DNA of 64,000 bases from Streptomyces sp. CB02366. GTDB lineage: Bacteria > Actinomycetota > Actinomycetes > Streptomycetales > Streptomycetaceae. The position numbers were made by a program, and so were the translations under genes. Below the pieces are notes generated by a model, which did not search any database, was not told the DNA's origin, and saw nothing but the letters and a program-made list of their open reading frames with translations. Below are positions 54,593 through 63,250 of this stretch, in pieces. The DNA is taken from positions 124,001 to 188,000 of the forward strand of contig NZ_LIVT01000001.1 in the NCBI RefSeq assembly GCF_001905905.1, in the 5' to 3' direction. How positions within the stretch are numbered: position 1 is the first letter of the stretch; the number at the start of each line of letters is the position of its first letter.

Positions 54593-55444
54593 TCAGCCGA
54601 GCGGCTCGCGGGCCTCCTTGCGGACCTGGGCCGTCTCCTCGGCCGCCGCCGCCAGGTCGATGGACTTCGCGTCCTTGCCCACGTCCCGCGTGCGGACCAG
54701 TGCGACCAGCGCGGCGGTGTTCCCGTCGGCCCAGGCGCACATGGGGACGTTGGTGAGGGTGCCGAGCTGGTCCGACTGCACGACCTGGCACTCGACCACG
54801 ATGCCGTACCCCCGCGGCCTGAACTCCTCGGGGGGCACGACGACCTTGCCGCCCTCGGCGCCCGCCGCGCCTTCCATGATCGTGCCGCGCATCAGGTCGG
54901 GGCTCGCCAGCCGCCCGTACATCCCCGAGAGGATCAGCGCCCCGCCGTCGGCCGAGGTGTAGTGGGCGACGACCGCCTCGGCGTCCCGGACGCTGAGGTC
55001 GGGGGTCTCCTCGATCTCCTTGCCCTCGGTCTCCGACAGGTCGTCGCCGAGGGTGAACTCGCCGTCCAGGAGCTGTTTCTGCACGACGAGCCGGTACTCG
55101 GCCTTCGGGTACACGATTTCGCTGCCCCGGTCGGCGAACCGGGCGACGCCGAAGACGATGCCGCCCGCCACCACCATCGCGCCGAGCGCGATCCCGACGA
55201 TCAAACCGACCCGCTTCCCGCGCGGCGGGCGCGTGCCCCGGGACGGCCGGCCGCCCGCGTCCCGCGGGTCCGGCTCGCCCCACGCACCCTGCAGGGGCGG
55301 GGCCGGGGGCGGCTGCGGGTAGCCGTAGGGCTGCTGGTGCGGGACGGGCCCCGGCGCGGCCGCGGGCGGGCCGTAGGGGTGCTGCGGGTCCTGCGGCCCG
55401 TACGGGCCCTGCGGCGGGTGGGGCGGGTGCGGCGGGGTGGTCAT
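54593..55444 (-). CDS. Membrane-anchored protein with proline-rich N terminus, unknown function
   Basis: 283 residues. A P/Y/Q/G-rich cytoplasmic region (about 1-75, many PYGP units) precedes one helix (about 80-103). The external domain (about 105-283) has two cysteines (VECQVV and PMCAWA) and acidic segments. Family not recognised. The ATG at 55444 is chosen because the frame upstream lacks family character and crosses the likely promoter. Confidence 0.78.
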   Translation of the reverse strand: MTTPPHPPHPPQGPYGPQDPQHPYGPPAAAPGPVPHQQPYGYPQPPPAPPLQGAWGEPDPRDAGGRPSRGTRPPRGKRVGLIVGIALGAMVVAGGIVFGVARFADRGSEIVYPKAEYRLVVQKQLLDGEFTLGDDLSETEGKEIEETPDLSVRDAEAVVAHYTSADGGALILSGMYGRLASPDLMRGTIMEGAAGAEGGKVVVPPEEFRPRGYGIVVECQVVQSDQLGTLTNVPMCAWADGNTAALVALVRTRDVGKDAKSIDLAAAAEETAQVRKEAREPLG

Positions 55445-55490
55445 GGGCTCACGGTACGACACGGGGGCGAACGGAATTTCGACGCGATCC

Positions 55491-55535
55491 GATCGGTATC
55501 GGGCCGAAAGCGACACGGGCCGGATCGGTATCGGG
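55491..55535. repeat. 13-bp direct repeats in the 55.5 kb intergenic gap
   Basis: GATCGGTATCGGG occurs at 55491-55503 and 55523-55535, 32 bp apart (three helical turns), upstream of the proline-rich membrane protein gene. They may be regulator-binding half-sites. Confidence 0.6.
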
Positions 55536-55592
55536 TCGGAGCGCCGCCTCCAGGTCGTCCGGGTGATGGCCGCGGGCCGCCCCGCCGGCCTC

Positions 55593-56705
55593 TCAGGCGG
55601 CGTCGGCCGCTCCCTCCTCGACGGCTGCCGCGACCTCCGCCACCCTGGCCCGCTCCTCGGCGGCGAAGCGTTCGCGGTCCAGCGCCTCGGCTATCTCCTC
55701 GTCCTGGGACATCAGCAGGTCGAGGTTGGAGTCGCCGAGTTCGAGGACGCCCATGTCGACGTACGCCTGCTGGAGGCGCGGGCCCCACAGGCCGATGTCC
55801 TTGACGCAGGGGACGATCCGGCTGAACAGCAGCTTGCGGAAGAGCTGGAGGTACTCGGAGTGCTCCGAGAGGTCCTGTGCCTCCTGTTTGCCGATGCCGA
55901 AGTTCTCCAGGACCTCGACGCCGCTGAGCCGGTCGCGCATCAGGTAGCAGCCCTCGATGACGAACTCCTCGCGCTCCCGGAGTTCGGCGTCGCTCAGCTG
56001 CTGGTAGTAGTCGCGCAGCGCCATGCGCCCGAAGGCGACGTGCCGGGCCTCGTCCTGCATGACGTACGCGAGGATCTGCTTGGGCAGCGGCTCGGTCGTG
56101 GTGTCGCGGATCATCCCGAACGCGGCCAGCGCCAGGCCCTCGATGAGGACCTGCATCCCGAGGTAGGGCATGTCCCAGCGGGAGTCGCGCAGGGTGTCGC
56201 CCAGCAGCCCCTGGAGGTTGTCGTTGACCGGGTAGAGCATGCCGATCTTCTCGTGCAGGAAGCGCCCGTAGATCTCGGCGTGCCGGGCCTCGTCCATGGC
56301 CTGGGTGGCGGAGTAGAACTTGGCGTCCAGGTCGGGGACGGACTCCACGATGCGCGCCGCGCACACCATCGCGCCCTGCTCGCCGTGGAGGAACTGGCTG
56401 AACTGCCAGGAGGTGTAGTGCTTGCGCAGCTCGGCCTTGTCCTTCTCCGTCATCTTCGCCCAGTGCGGGGTGCCGTACAGCGTGAGCGCCTCGTCGGGGG
56501 TGCCGAGCGGGTCGGCGGGGTCGACCTCCAACGACCAGTCGATCCGCTTGTCGCCGTCCCACTGCTTGTCCTTGCCCTTCCGGTAGAGGGCGAGCAGGCG
56601 TTCGCGTCCGTCGTCGTAGTCCCAGCTGAAGCGGGCGGCCCCGGTGGCGGGGACCTGCCAGATCGGCTCGGCGGGCGGGCTGGTGTACAGGTCATGGGTG
56701 GACAC
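55593..56705 (-). CDS. Ferritin-like diiron protein (R2-type)
   Basis: 370 residues, four-helix bundle. Diiron ligands are visible in HGEQGAM, DEARHAEIY, LIEGLALAAFG and DEARHVAFG. The family includes ribonucleotide reductase R2 and R2-like oxidases, but no NrdA lies nearby. The GTG at 56705 has AAGGAG 6 nt before it, while the ATG at 56804 has none. It is divergent from an AurF-like gene and shares with it LYGTP-x-W followed by an M[TS]E segment, so the pair may be related by ancient duplication. Confidence 0.87.
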   Translation of the reverse strand: MSTHDLYTSPPAEPIWQVPATGAARFSWDYDDGRERLLALYRKGKDKQWDGDKRIDWSLEVDPADPLGTPDEALTLYGTPHWAKMTEKDKAELRKHYTSWQFSQFLHGEQGAMVCAARIVESVPDLDAKFYSATQAMDEARHAEIYGRFLHEKIGMLYPVNDNLQGLLGDTLRDSRWDMPYLGMQVLIEGLALAAFGMIRDTTTEPLPKQILAYVMQDEARHVAFGRMALRDYYQQLSDAELREREEFVIEGCYLMRDRLSGVEVLENFGIGKQEAQDLSEHSEYLQLFRKLLFSRIVPCVKDIGLWGPRLQQAYVDMGVLELGDSNLDLLMSQDEEIAEALDRERFAAEERARVAEVAAAVEEGAADAA

Positions 56706-56942
56706 GGACGGCTCCTTCGCCTCGAACAGCTCGACGTGATCGACAACTTCCGTGACGCAGCAGGTAGTTGAATAGGCGTCAGCCTCTGCTCCCGGCAGGT
56801 TCACACGTTGGTAGACGCCGGGTCAACAAGTCGCACAGAGTCGCGTCCAAGGGATTGACGGCCTTGCTGACAGGCAGTCTCATAAAGGGTGACCGCCGGT
56901 AACACCCGTCTCCGGCCATCCCCCGTGTGAGGTGCTCCCACC

Positions 56943-57881
56943 ATGACGCCGCCCGTCACCGCTCGCGACGTGACCCTGCTCCGCGACGCGCTCGGCCCGC
57001 TCCGCGACCGCGAACAGGTCGCCCTGCGGCTGCTCGAGTCCTCGGCCAAGCACTCCTTCGACCCCGACACCGAGATCGACTGGGACTCGGCGGTCGAGGA
57101 GGGCAAGTGGTTCTGGCCGCCGGAGCTGCTGTCGCTGTACGGGACGCCGATGTGGGACCGCATGTCCGAGGAGCAGCGCCTCGACCTCTCCCGCCACGAG
57201 GCGGCGGCGCTGACCTCGCTGGGCGTCTGGTTCGAGATCATCCTCATGCAGCTGCTCGTCCGGCACGTCTACGACAAGCCCATCACCAGCAACCACGTCC
57301 GCTACGCGCTCACCGAGATAGCCGACGAATGCCGGCACTCGATGATGTTCGGCCGCGTGGTCGACTGGAGCGGAGCCCCGGCCTACCAGGTGCCGCGCGT
57401 CTACCACAACCTGGCGCGGGTGCTGAAGACCGTCTCCACCACCCCCGGCTCGTTCGCCGCGACCCTGCTCGGCGAGGAGATCCTCGACTGGATGCAGCGC
57501 CTGATCTTCCCGGACGAGCGGGTGCAGACGGTGGTGCGCGGGGTGACCCGTATCCACGTGATCGAGGAGGCCCGGCACGTCCGGTACGCGCGGGAGGAGC
57601 TGCGCCGCCAGATGGTGACCGCCCCCCGGTGGGAGCGGGAACTCACCAAGCTCAGCTGCGCCGAGGCGGCCCGCGTCTTCTCGATCTGCTTCGTGAACCC
57701 GCAGGTGTACGAGAACGTCGGCCTGGACCGCCGCGAGGCCGTCGCCCAGGTGAGGGCCAGTGGCCACCGCACCGAGATCATGCAGACCGGCGCGAAGCGG
57801 CTCACCGACTTCTTCGAGGACATCGGCATGCTGAACGGGCCCAGCCGCCGGCTGTGGCGGGCCTCCGGCCTGCTGGCCTGA
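56943..57881 (+). CDS. AurF-like diiron oxygenase
   Basis: 312 residues. Ligand motifs ADECRHSMM and IEEARHVRYA, plus LLGEEILDWMQ, place it among p-aminobenzoate N-oxygenase AurF-type proteins, which oxidise aryl amines in known cases. The true substrate is not evident. It is divergent from the R2-type gene across 237 bp that hold a TTGACG at about 56855 but no clear -10, and is followed by a TetR gene. Confidence 0.88.
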   Translation: MTPPVTARDVTLLRDALGPLRDREQVALRLLESSAKHSFDPDTEIDWDSAVEEGKWFWPPELLSLYGTPMWDRMSEEQRLDLSRHEAAALTSLGVWFEIILMQLLVRHVYDKPITSNHVRYALTEIADECRHSMMFGRVVDWSGAPAYQVPRVYHNLARVLKTVSTTPGSFAATLLGEEILDWMQRLIFPDERVQTVVRGVTRIHVIEEARHVRYAREELRRQMVTAPRWERELTKLSCAEAARVFSICFVNPQVYENVGLDRREAVAQVRASGHRTEIMQTGAKRLTDFFEDIGMLNGPSRRLWRASGLLA

Positions 57882-57931
57882 ACCCCGTGCTGCCGACAGG
57901 CGCGGGCTCCGGGGGCCTTAGGGTCGAAGGC

Positions 57932-58708
57932 ATGACCTCCACCGCCGCAGTCCCGCCGCCCCGGGCGACGTACCGCAGGCTCAGCGTCGAGGAGCGCCGC
58001 GCCCAACTGCTCCTCGCCGCGCTCGGCCTCTTCGCCCACCGGGCGCCCGACGAGGTCTCGCTCGACGAGGTGGCCGTGGCGGCCGGGGTCTCCCGGCCGC
58101 TCGTCTACCGCTACTTCCCCGGCGGGCGCCAGCAGTTGTACGAGGCCGCGCTGGGCTCGGCGGCCGACGAGCTGACGCAGTGCTTCACCGAACCGCCGGC
58201 CGGGCCGCCGACCGAGCGGGTCGCCCGGGTCCTCGACCGCTATCTGTGCTTCGTCGACGAGCACGACACCGGGTTCAGCGCCCTGCTGCGCGGCGGCAGC
58301 GTCGTGGAGACCTCCCGGACGACGACGATCGTGGACGGGGTGAGGCGGGCGGCGGCGGACGAGATCCTGCGCCACCTCGGGCGGATGGGCGGGACCGGGG
58401 AGGAGCCCGCCGGGCCGAGGCTGCGGATGACGGTGCGCAGTTGGATCGCGGCCGTCGAGGCGGCGTCGCTGATCTGGCTCGACGACGGGAAGCGGCCGGC
58501 CGCGGCCGAGCTGCGCGGCTGGCTGGTCGACCATCTGATCGCCCTGCTCGCCGCGACCGCGGCCACCGACCCGGAGACCGCGACGGTGGTACGCGACCTG
58601 CTGGCCCTGGAACGGCCAGGCGGCCCGGCCGGACAGCTCGCGGATCGGGTGATTCCGATCGTCGTGGAGGCGGCTCACCTGCTGCCCGCCGCCCCTGCGT
58701 CAGACTGA
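57932..58708 (+). CDS. TetR-family transcriptional regulator
   Basis: 258 residues. N-terminal helix-turn-helix (about 20-65; SLDEVAVAAGVSRPLVYRYFPGG). The ligand domain is larger than usual. The ATG at 57932 lies 7 nt after TAGGGT (57919-57924), a perfect Streptomyces -10 box, which indicates a leaderless transcript. It probably controls the neighbouring diiron genes (inference from position). Confidence 0.9.
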   Translation: MTSTAAVPPPRATYRRLSVEERRAQLLLAALGLFAHRAPDEVSLDEVAVAAGVSRPLVYRYFPGGRQQLYEAALGSAADELTQCFTEPPAGPPTERVARVLDRYLCFVDEHDTGFSALLRGGSVVETSRTTTIVDGVRRAAADEILRHLGRMGGTGEEPAGPRLRMTVRSWIAAVEAASLIWLDDGKRPAAAELRGWLVDHLIALLAATAATDPETATVVRDLLALERPGGPAGQLADRVIPIVVEAAHLLPAAPASD

Positions 58709-58712
58709 CCGG

Positions 58713-58988
58713 GTGAAGAGCGAGAACACCCCTTTCCGCGGCGGTCCCCTGGACGGCCGGGTCCTGCCGATCCTGCTGGGCCCGACCGGCCACCCGCCCA
58801 AGTGGTACGAGGTCCCGGTGCCCTCCCCCGACGGCGGGCCGGCCACCGTGTACGCCTACCGGCGGGCCCCGGCCGGCTACACCAGGCGGCTCGGCCTCCA
58901 GCGCGGCTGGGTGTACGAGTACGCCCCGGAGGGCCGCGAACGCCGCACCCTCAACTGGCCCTGGACCAGGCCTTCGGGCCGCGACTGA
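58713..58988 (+). CDS. Small conserved-looking hypothetical protein
   Basis: 91 residues, proline- and tryptophan-containing beta-type sequence (KWYEVPVPSPDGGPATVYAYRR in two parts, GWVYEYAPEGRERR). GTG start 4 nt after the TetR stop, so it is co-transcribed. Not recognised. Confidence 0.7.
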   Translation: MKSENTPFRGGPLDGRVLPILLGPTGHPPKWYEVPVPSPDGGPATVYAYRRAPAGYTRRLGLQRGWVYEYAPEGRERRTLNWPWTRPSGRD

Positions 58989-59093
58989 GCGGCGGGCGCG
59001 GACCGCGCCGGGGACGCAGGCCCTAAGATCGGCGGTCGGGCGCCGGGGGACGGGCCATCCGGACGCCGAAGAACGGTCACAAGGGGGTGCGCC

Positions 59094-61637
59094 ATGGAGG
59101 CGCTGCGTCAGGACGATCCACGCCGCTTCGGCCGCTTCACCGCGCTGGCCCGTTTCGACGAACGCGCGAGCGCCGTACGTTACGTGGCCCGGGACACCAC
59201 GACCGGCGAGACCGCCCTCGTCACCGCCGCCCGCCCCGAACTGGCCGCCGTACCGGTCTTCAGCCGCCGCTTCCAGGCGGAGGCGCGCACCGCCGAACGC
59301 CTCGCCGGGGGCTGGGTGAGCCCGCCCCTGGACACCGGCGGCGCGTCCGGCGACGGTGGGGAACCCCTGTGGACGGCGGCGGGTTACGTCCCCGCGCTGC
59401 CGCTGGCCGAGGCGGTCGGGATCGCCGGACCGCTGCCCGAGAAGGCCGTGCGGGTCCTGGGCGCGGGCATCGCCGAAATCCTCTCCCGGGTGCACGCCAC
59501 CGGGACCGCGCTCCAGGGGCTGGCCCCCGGCACGGTGCTGCTGGCCGCCGACGGGCCCCGGCTCACCGCGTTCGGCCCGTTGGGCGCGGCCGCCTCGGCG
59601 GAGGCCGGGCCGGGCGGCCAGCTGTCGGTGCGACTGGGCTATCTGACGCCCGAGCAGATCGAGGGCAAGGAGGTCTCCACCGCCTCCGACCTGTTCGTCC
59701 TGGGGCTGCTGCTGGCGTACGCGGCGACCGGGGCGACCCCGTTCACGGAGGGCCCGGCCGAGGAGGCGGCCCGCCGGATCGCGGAGGACGCGCCCGGACT
59801 CGACGCCGTACCGGAGGCGTTGCGCGAACTGATCGGGGGCTGCCTGGCGAAGGACCCGGCCGAGCGTCCGACCGCCGGCACGGTCGCCGCCGGCCTGGCC
59901 CTGGAGGGCGCGGCCGGTCTGGCACGGGGCGGTTGGCTCCCCGACCGTCTCGCGGCGGCGGTCGCCGACCAGGAGGCGGGGGTGCTGGCCCTGGAGGCCC
60001 CGGAGGCGGGCCCCGCGAAGGACGCCCCGCCCCGGCACGACCGGCCCACGACCCAGCTCGCCCTCCCCCGGGAGCTCACCGCTCCCCCGGCGCCCGCCCC
60101 GGACGCCGCACCGCGGCCGGACCGCCCGCATCCCCCTCGGCAGCCCGAGCACCCCTACGCCGCACCCGCCGCCCCGCAGCGGCCCGGCCGGCCGCACGGC
60201 GGGCCCGCTCCGTACCCGGCCGCCGCGCTTCCGGCCGGGCCGGGCGGGCCTGCGGCGTCCGGCGGGGGCCCGATGGTCTCCCTGCCGCTGCCGCCCGCCC
60301 CGGCCCCCGTGCCCGATCCCGGCGCGCGCCGGCGGACCCTGCTGACGATCGCGGCGGCCGCGGTCGGCGGGCTGGTCGTGGGCGGCGGCGCGGTCGCCGC
60401 GCTGGGGTCCGGGAACACCGCCGCGGCCACCGACGACAAGCCCGCGCCGAAGCCCCGCCGTACGCTCCCCGGCCAGGCGCCCGAGCCGCGCTGGATCTAC
60501 GCGCACCCGGTCTCCGAGGCGGCCCCGCTCGCCACCGCCGTATGGCGGGACAGGCTCCTCGTGGTGATCAGCGAGAGCCGGGCCAGCGCCGTCGACCTGC
60601 GGACCGGTAAGCGGCTGTGGCAGCGCGCGGACGCCGCGAAGGGGCAGATCGCCCCGGCGGACGGGGCCGACCTGGTCTTCGTGGCGAGCCCGACCGAGTT
60701 CCTGTGGCTGGCGCCGGAGGACGGCAAGGTCGTGCACCGCGTGCGGTACACCGAAGCCTTCGCCGACCTGCCGGGCCTCGCCGTCGGCCCCCTGGCCGGC
60801 GGCTCGGGGCCGGTCGTCTGGTTCACCGCGTCGCACACGGTCACCGTGAAGGCCCCGAAGCCGAAGAAGGGCAAGAAGAAGGGGAAGGACAAGCAGGTCG
60901 TCGAGGCGTTCCTCCTCGCGTACGACATCGTGCGGCGCGAGGAGCTGTGGCGGACCCCCGTCCCGGCGGGCCGGGCGCCGGGCACACCCGCCTACCGGGT
61001 GGTCGTGGAGCGCTCGGCCGACCTCCTCGTACGGCAGAGCGCGGCGACTCTGACACCGGCCGAGGTCAAGGCGGGCAAGGGCAAGGGCTCGATCCGCTCG
61101 TTCGACCGGAAGACCGGCAAGCTTCTGTGGGTCAAGCAGTACGGGGCGGCCACCCCCGAAGCGGCGACCGCGGGCGACGAGGAGGGGACGCTGTACGCGG
61201 CGGTCGGCACGGACCTGGAGGCGTTCGAGGCGGACACCTCGAAGCCCCTGTGGCGCGTCGAGGGCAGCTCGGGCTCGGTCTTCGGCACCCCGCTGACCAC
61301 CGGCCCCCTGATCCACACCACCGAACGCAGCCAACTGGTCGGCGCGGTGGAACGCGAGAGCGGCCGCCTGGTGTGGCGCCGCTCCACGGAGGTCCCGGGC
61401 ATCGGGAACGCCCCGGCGCTCACGCTGAGCGCCGGCGGGAAGACCCTGATCGCCGCGGACGCCGTCCAGGTCACGGCGTTCTCGGCGGCCGACGGCGAAC
61501 GCCTGTGGAAGTTCCAGGACATCGGGTCCGCCGACCCGAAGGGGGCGACGGTGAGCGCGCCGTACCGGGTGCTCGCCGCGGGGAAGACCGTCGTCGTCCA
61601 GCGCGACCGGAGCTTCTACGCCTTCCCGGTGGCCTGA
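59094..61637 (+). CDS. Pseudokinase fused to a PQQ-type beta-propeller
   Basis: 847 residues. Residues about 12-270 follow a Ser/Thr kinase fold (PEQIEGKEVSTASDLFVLGLLL, CLAKDPAERPTAGTVA) but catalytic residues are gone: no lysine in ALVTAARPE, HRD-x-K-x-x-N replaced by LQGLAPGTVLL, and DFG replaced by FGPLG. A P/A-rich linker and one helix (about 413-440) lead to an extracytoplasmic PQQ-like propeller (about 460-847). It is probably a receptor or scaffold rather than an enzyme. A TAAGAT -10 box lies near 59022. Confidence 0.9.
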   Translation: MEALRQDDPRRFGRFTALARFDERASAVRYVARDTTTGETALVTAARPELAAVPVFSRRFQAEARTAERLAGGWVSPPLDTGGASGDGGEPLWTAAGYVPALPLAEAVGIAGPLPEKAVRVLGAGIAEILSRVHATGTALQGLAPGTVLLAADGPRLTAFGPLGAAASAEAGPGGQLSVRLGYLTPEQIEGKEVSTASDLFVLGLLLAYAATGATPFTEGPAEEAARRIAEDAPGLDAVPEALRELIGGCLAKDPAERPTAGTVAAGLALEGAAGLARGGWLPDRLAAAVADQEAGVLALEAPEAGPAKDAPPRHDRPTTQLALPRELTAPPAPAPDAAPRPDRPHPPRQPEHPYAAPAAPQRPGRPHGGPAPYPAAALPAGPGGPAASGGGPMVSLPLPPAPAPVPDPGARRRTLLTIAAAAVGGLVVGGGAVAALGSGNTAAATDDKPAPKPRRTLPGQAPEPRWIYAHPVSEAAPLATAVWRDRLLVVISESRASAVDLRTGKRLWQRADAAKGQIAPADGADLVFVASPTEFLWLAPEDGKVVHRVRYTEAFADLPGLAVGPLAGGSGPVVWFTASHTVTVKAPKPKKGKKKGKDKQVVEAFLLAYDIVRREELWRTPVPAGRAPGTPAYRVVVERSADLLVRQSAATLTPAEVKAGKGKGSIRSFDRKTGKLLWVKQYGAATPEAATAGDEEGTLYAAVGTDLEAFEADTSKPLWRVEGSSGSVFGTPLTTGPLIHTTERSQLVGAVERESGRLVWRRSTEVPGIGNAPALTLSAGGKTLIAADAVQVTAFSAADGERLWKFQDIGSADPKGATVSAPYRVLAAGKTVVVQRDRSFYAFPVA

Positions 61638-61730
61638 CACCGGGGCCCGCCTCCCTCTGCCGCCGCCGTCCGGGGGTTCCCCGGGCGGCACGCCGCGCGG
61701 TGCTTGCGTCGCCTGCCGCCGGATGACCGG

Positions 61731-61777
61731 ATGATCGGATTCGCCGATCATTGGACGGGCCCGTGGTCGGGCCCGTC
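61731..61777 (+). promoter_or_regulatory. Two adjacent hairpins in the leader of the NlpC gene
   Basis: Perfect 8-bp inverted repeat (61731-61738 with 61744-61751) and perfect 10-bp inverted repeat (61754-61763 with 61768-61777, loop TGGT) end 7 nt before the GGAGGTG ribosome-binding site. They may be a terminator for the upstream gene or a structured 5' leader. Confidence 0.6.
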
Positions 61778-61797
61778 TCCGTCATGGAGGTGATGTC

Positions 61798-63099
61798 GTG
61801 TCAGGCAGACTCCTGCGCGCGGTCTGCACGGCCGCGCTGGCCGCGGCGCTCACGGTCTCCCCCGCCACCGCCGCCCCCACCGAACCGGCCCCCGTACCGT
61901 CCGGGGGGTCCGCATCACCGGCCGAGGCCGGGGCCACCGGCACGGAGCCCGAAACCGACGGGTCCGACGCCGTGGCGCCCGGCGCCGACGAGCCGGGCGC
62001 GGAGGAGTCCGACGCGGCGGAGGTCGACGCCGAAACCGCCCTCGCCGCGCCCGAGGCCCCCGAGAGCGTCGTCGCCCTCCTGCGCGAGCTGCAGACCCGC
62101 TACCGGGAGGCGGAGGAGGCGACCGAGGCCTACAACGCCACCGCCGAGAAGCTGAAGCAGCGGACCGCCCGGCTCAAGAAGGTGAACGCCGACCTGGCGA
62201 AGGCCCGGGCGGCGCTGGAGTCGAGCCGCCGGGACGCGGGGCGGCTGGCCCGCGAGCAGTACCAGGGGCACACCGAGTTCTCCGCGTACCTCCGGCTGCT
62301 GCTGGCCCGCGACCCCCAGCAGGCCCTGGACCGGAGCCACGTCGTGGGGCGGCTCGCCGCGAACCGCGCCGCGACGGTGGAGCGGCTGACCGGCGCCGCC
62401 CGGCGGGCCGACCGGCTGGCCGCCGCCTCCCGCAAGGCCCTGGACCAGCAGAAGAAGCTGGCCGCGCGGCAGAAGAAGGAGCGCGACGCCGTGAGCGGCA
62501 GGCTGAGGGAGGTCGAGGGGCTGCTCGCCACGCTCTCCGAGGATCAGCTCACCCGGCTCGCCGCCCTCGAACAGAAGGGCGTGGACAGGGCCCAGCGCGA
62601 GCTGGTGGCCTCCGGAGCGCTCTCCTCCACCCGGCGGACCCCGACCCGGCAGGGCGGTGACGCCGTGGCGTACGCGGTCCGGCAGATCGGCAAGCCGTAC
62701 GTGTGGGGGGCCGAGGGCCCCGACTCCTTCGACTGCTCCGGGCTGACCTCCGCGGCCTGGTCGGCGGCGGGGCGGACGATTCCGCGCACCTCGCAGGAGC
62801 AGTGGAAGCGCCTCCCGAGGGTGCCCCTCTCCGCGCTGCGCCCGGGGGACCTGGTGGTCTACTTCCCCAAGGCGACCCATGTGGCGCTGTACATCGGCGA
62901 CGGCCTGGTGGTGCAGGCGCCCCGCCCCGGCGCCGAGGTGAAGGTCTCCCCCCTGGCGTCGAACCCGGTGCTGGGGGCCGTCCGCCCCGACCCGGGCGGT
63001 GCGCCGCTGTCCGCGTACACCCGCCCGGAGCTCCCCGAGGGCGCCCGCGACGGCGCGGACACCGGCTACTCCGCGGACACCGCGCCGGACGCCCCGTAG
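61798..63099 (+). CDS. NlpC/P60 peptidoglycan endopeptidase (second copy)
   Basis: 433 residues. The signal peptide (about 1-26) is followed by an acidic low-complexity region (30-85), a coiled coil (about 90-265) and an NlpC/P60 domain with Cys313 in DCSGLT and His361 in ATHVALYI. The third catalytic position is Gln in VVQAPRP where the 18.7-kb paralogue has His; both residues occur in the family. GTG at 61798 with GGAGGTG upstream. Confidence 0.93.
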   Translation: MSGRLLRAVCTAALAAALTVSPATAAPTEPAPVPSGGSASPAEAGATGTEPETDGSDAVAPGADEPGAEESDAAEVDAETALAAPEAPESVVALLRELQTRYREAEEATEAYNATAEKLKQRTARLKKVNADLAKARAALESSRRDAGRLAREQYQGHTEFSAYLRLLLARDPQQALDRSHVVGRLAANRAATVERLTGAARRADRLAAASRKALDQQKKLAARQKKERDAVSGRLREVEGLLATLSEDQLTRLAALEQKGVDRAQRELVASGALSSTRRTPTRQGGDAVAYAVRQIGKPYVWGAEGPDSFDCSGLTSAAWSAAGRTIPRTSQEQWKRLPRVPLSALRPGDLVVYFPKATHVALYIGDGLVVQAPRPGAEVKVSPLASNPVLGAVRPDPGGAPLSAYTRPELPEGARDGADTGYSADTAPDAP

Positions 63100-63198
63100 G
63101 ACCGGCCGGACCGCCCGCGGGGCGGCGGAGGACGGCCCGCGGACACCGGTGCTCCCTCGCGACGGCCGCTGCTCCGCGGGACGGTCCTCAGGGCGTGT

Positions 63199-63239
63199 CG
63201 TCGCACCGCCGCCCGCCGGGCGACGACGGCGGTGCGACG
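63199..63239. terminator. Hairpin between convergent genes
   Basis: Perfect 13-bp stem (63199-63211 with 63227-63239), 15-nt loop, in the 151-nt gap between the NlpC gene and the flavoprotein gene; it can serve both. Confidence 0.65.
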
Positions 63240-63250
63240 GCAGACCTTGC

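Noticed and set aside
61638-61797. c-di-AMP (ydaO) riboswitch before the NlpC gene
   Set aside because: The gap is too short and the conserved ydaO blocks are not seen; only two simple hairpins are present.
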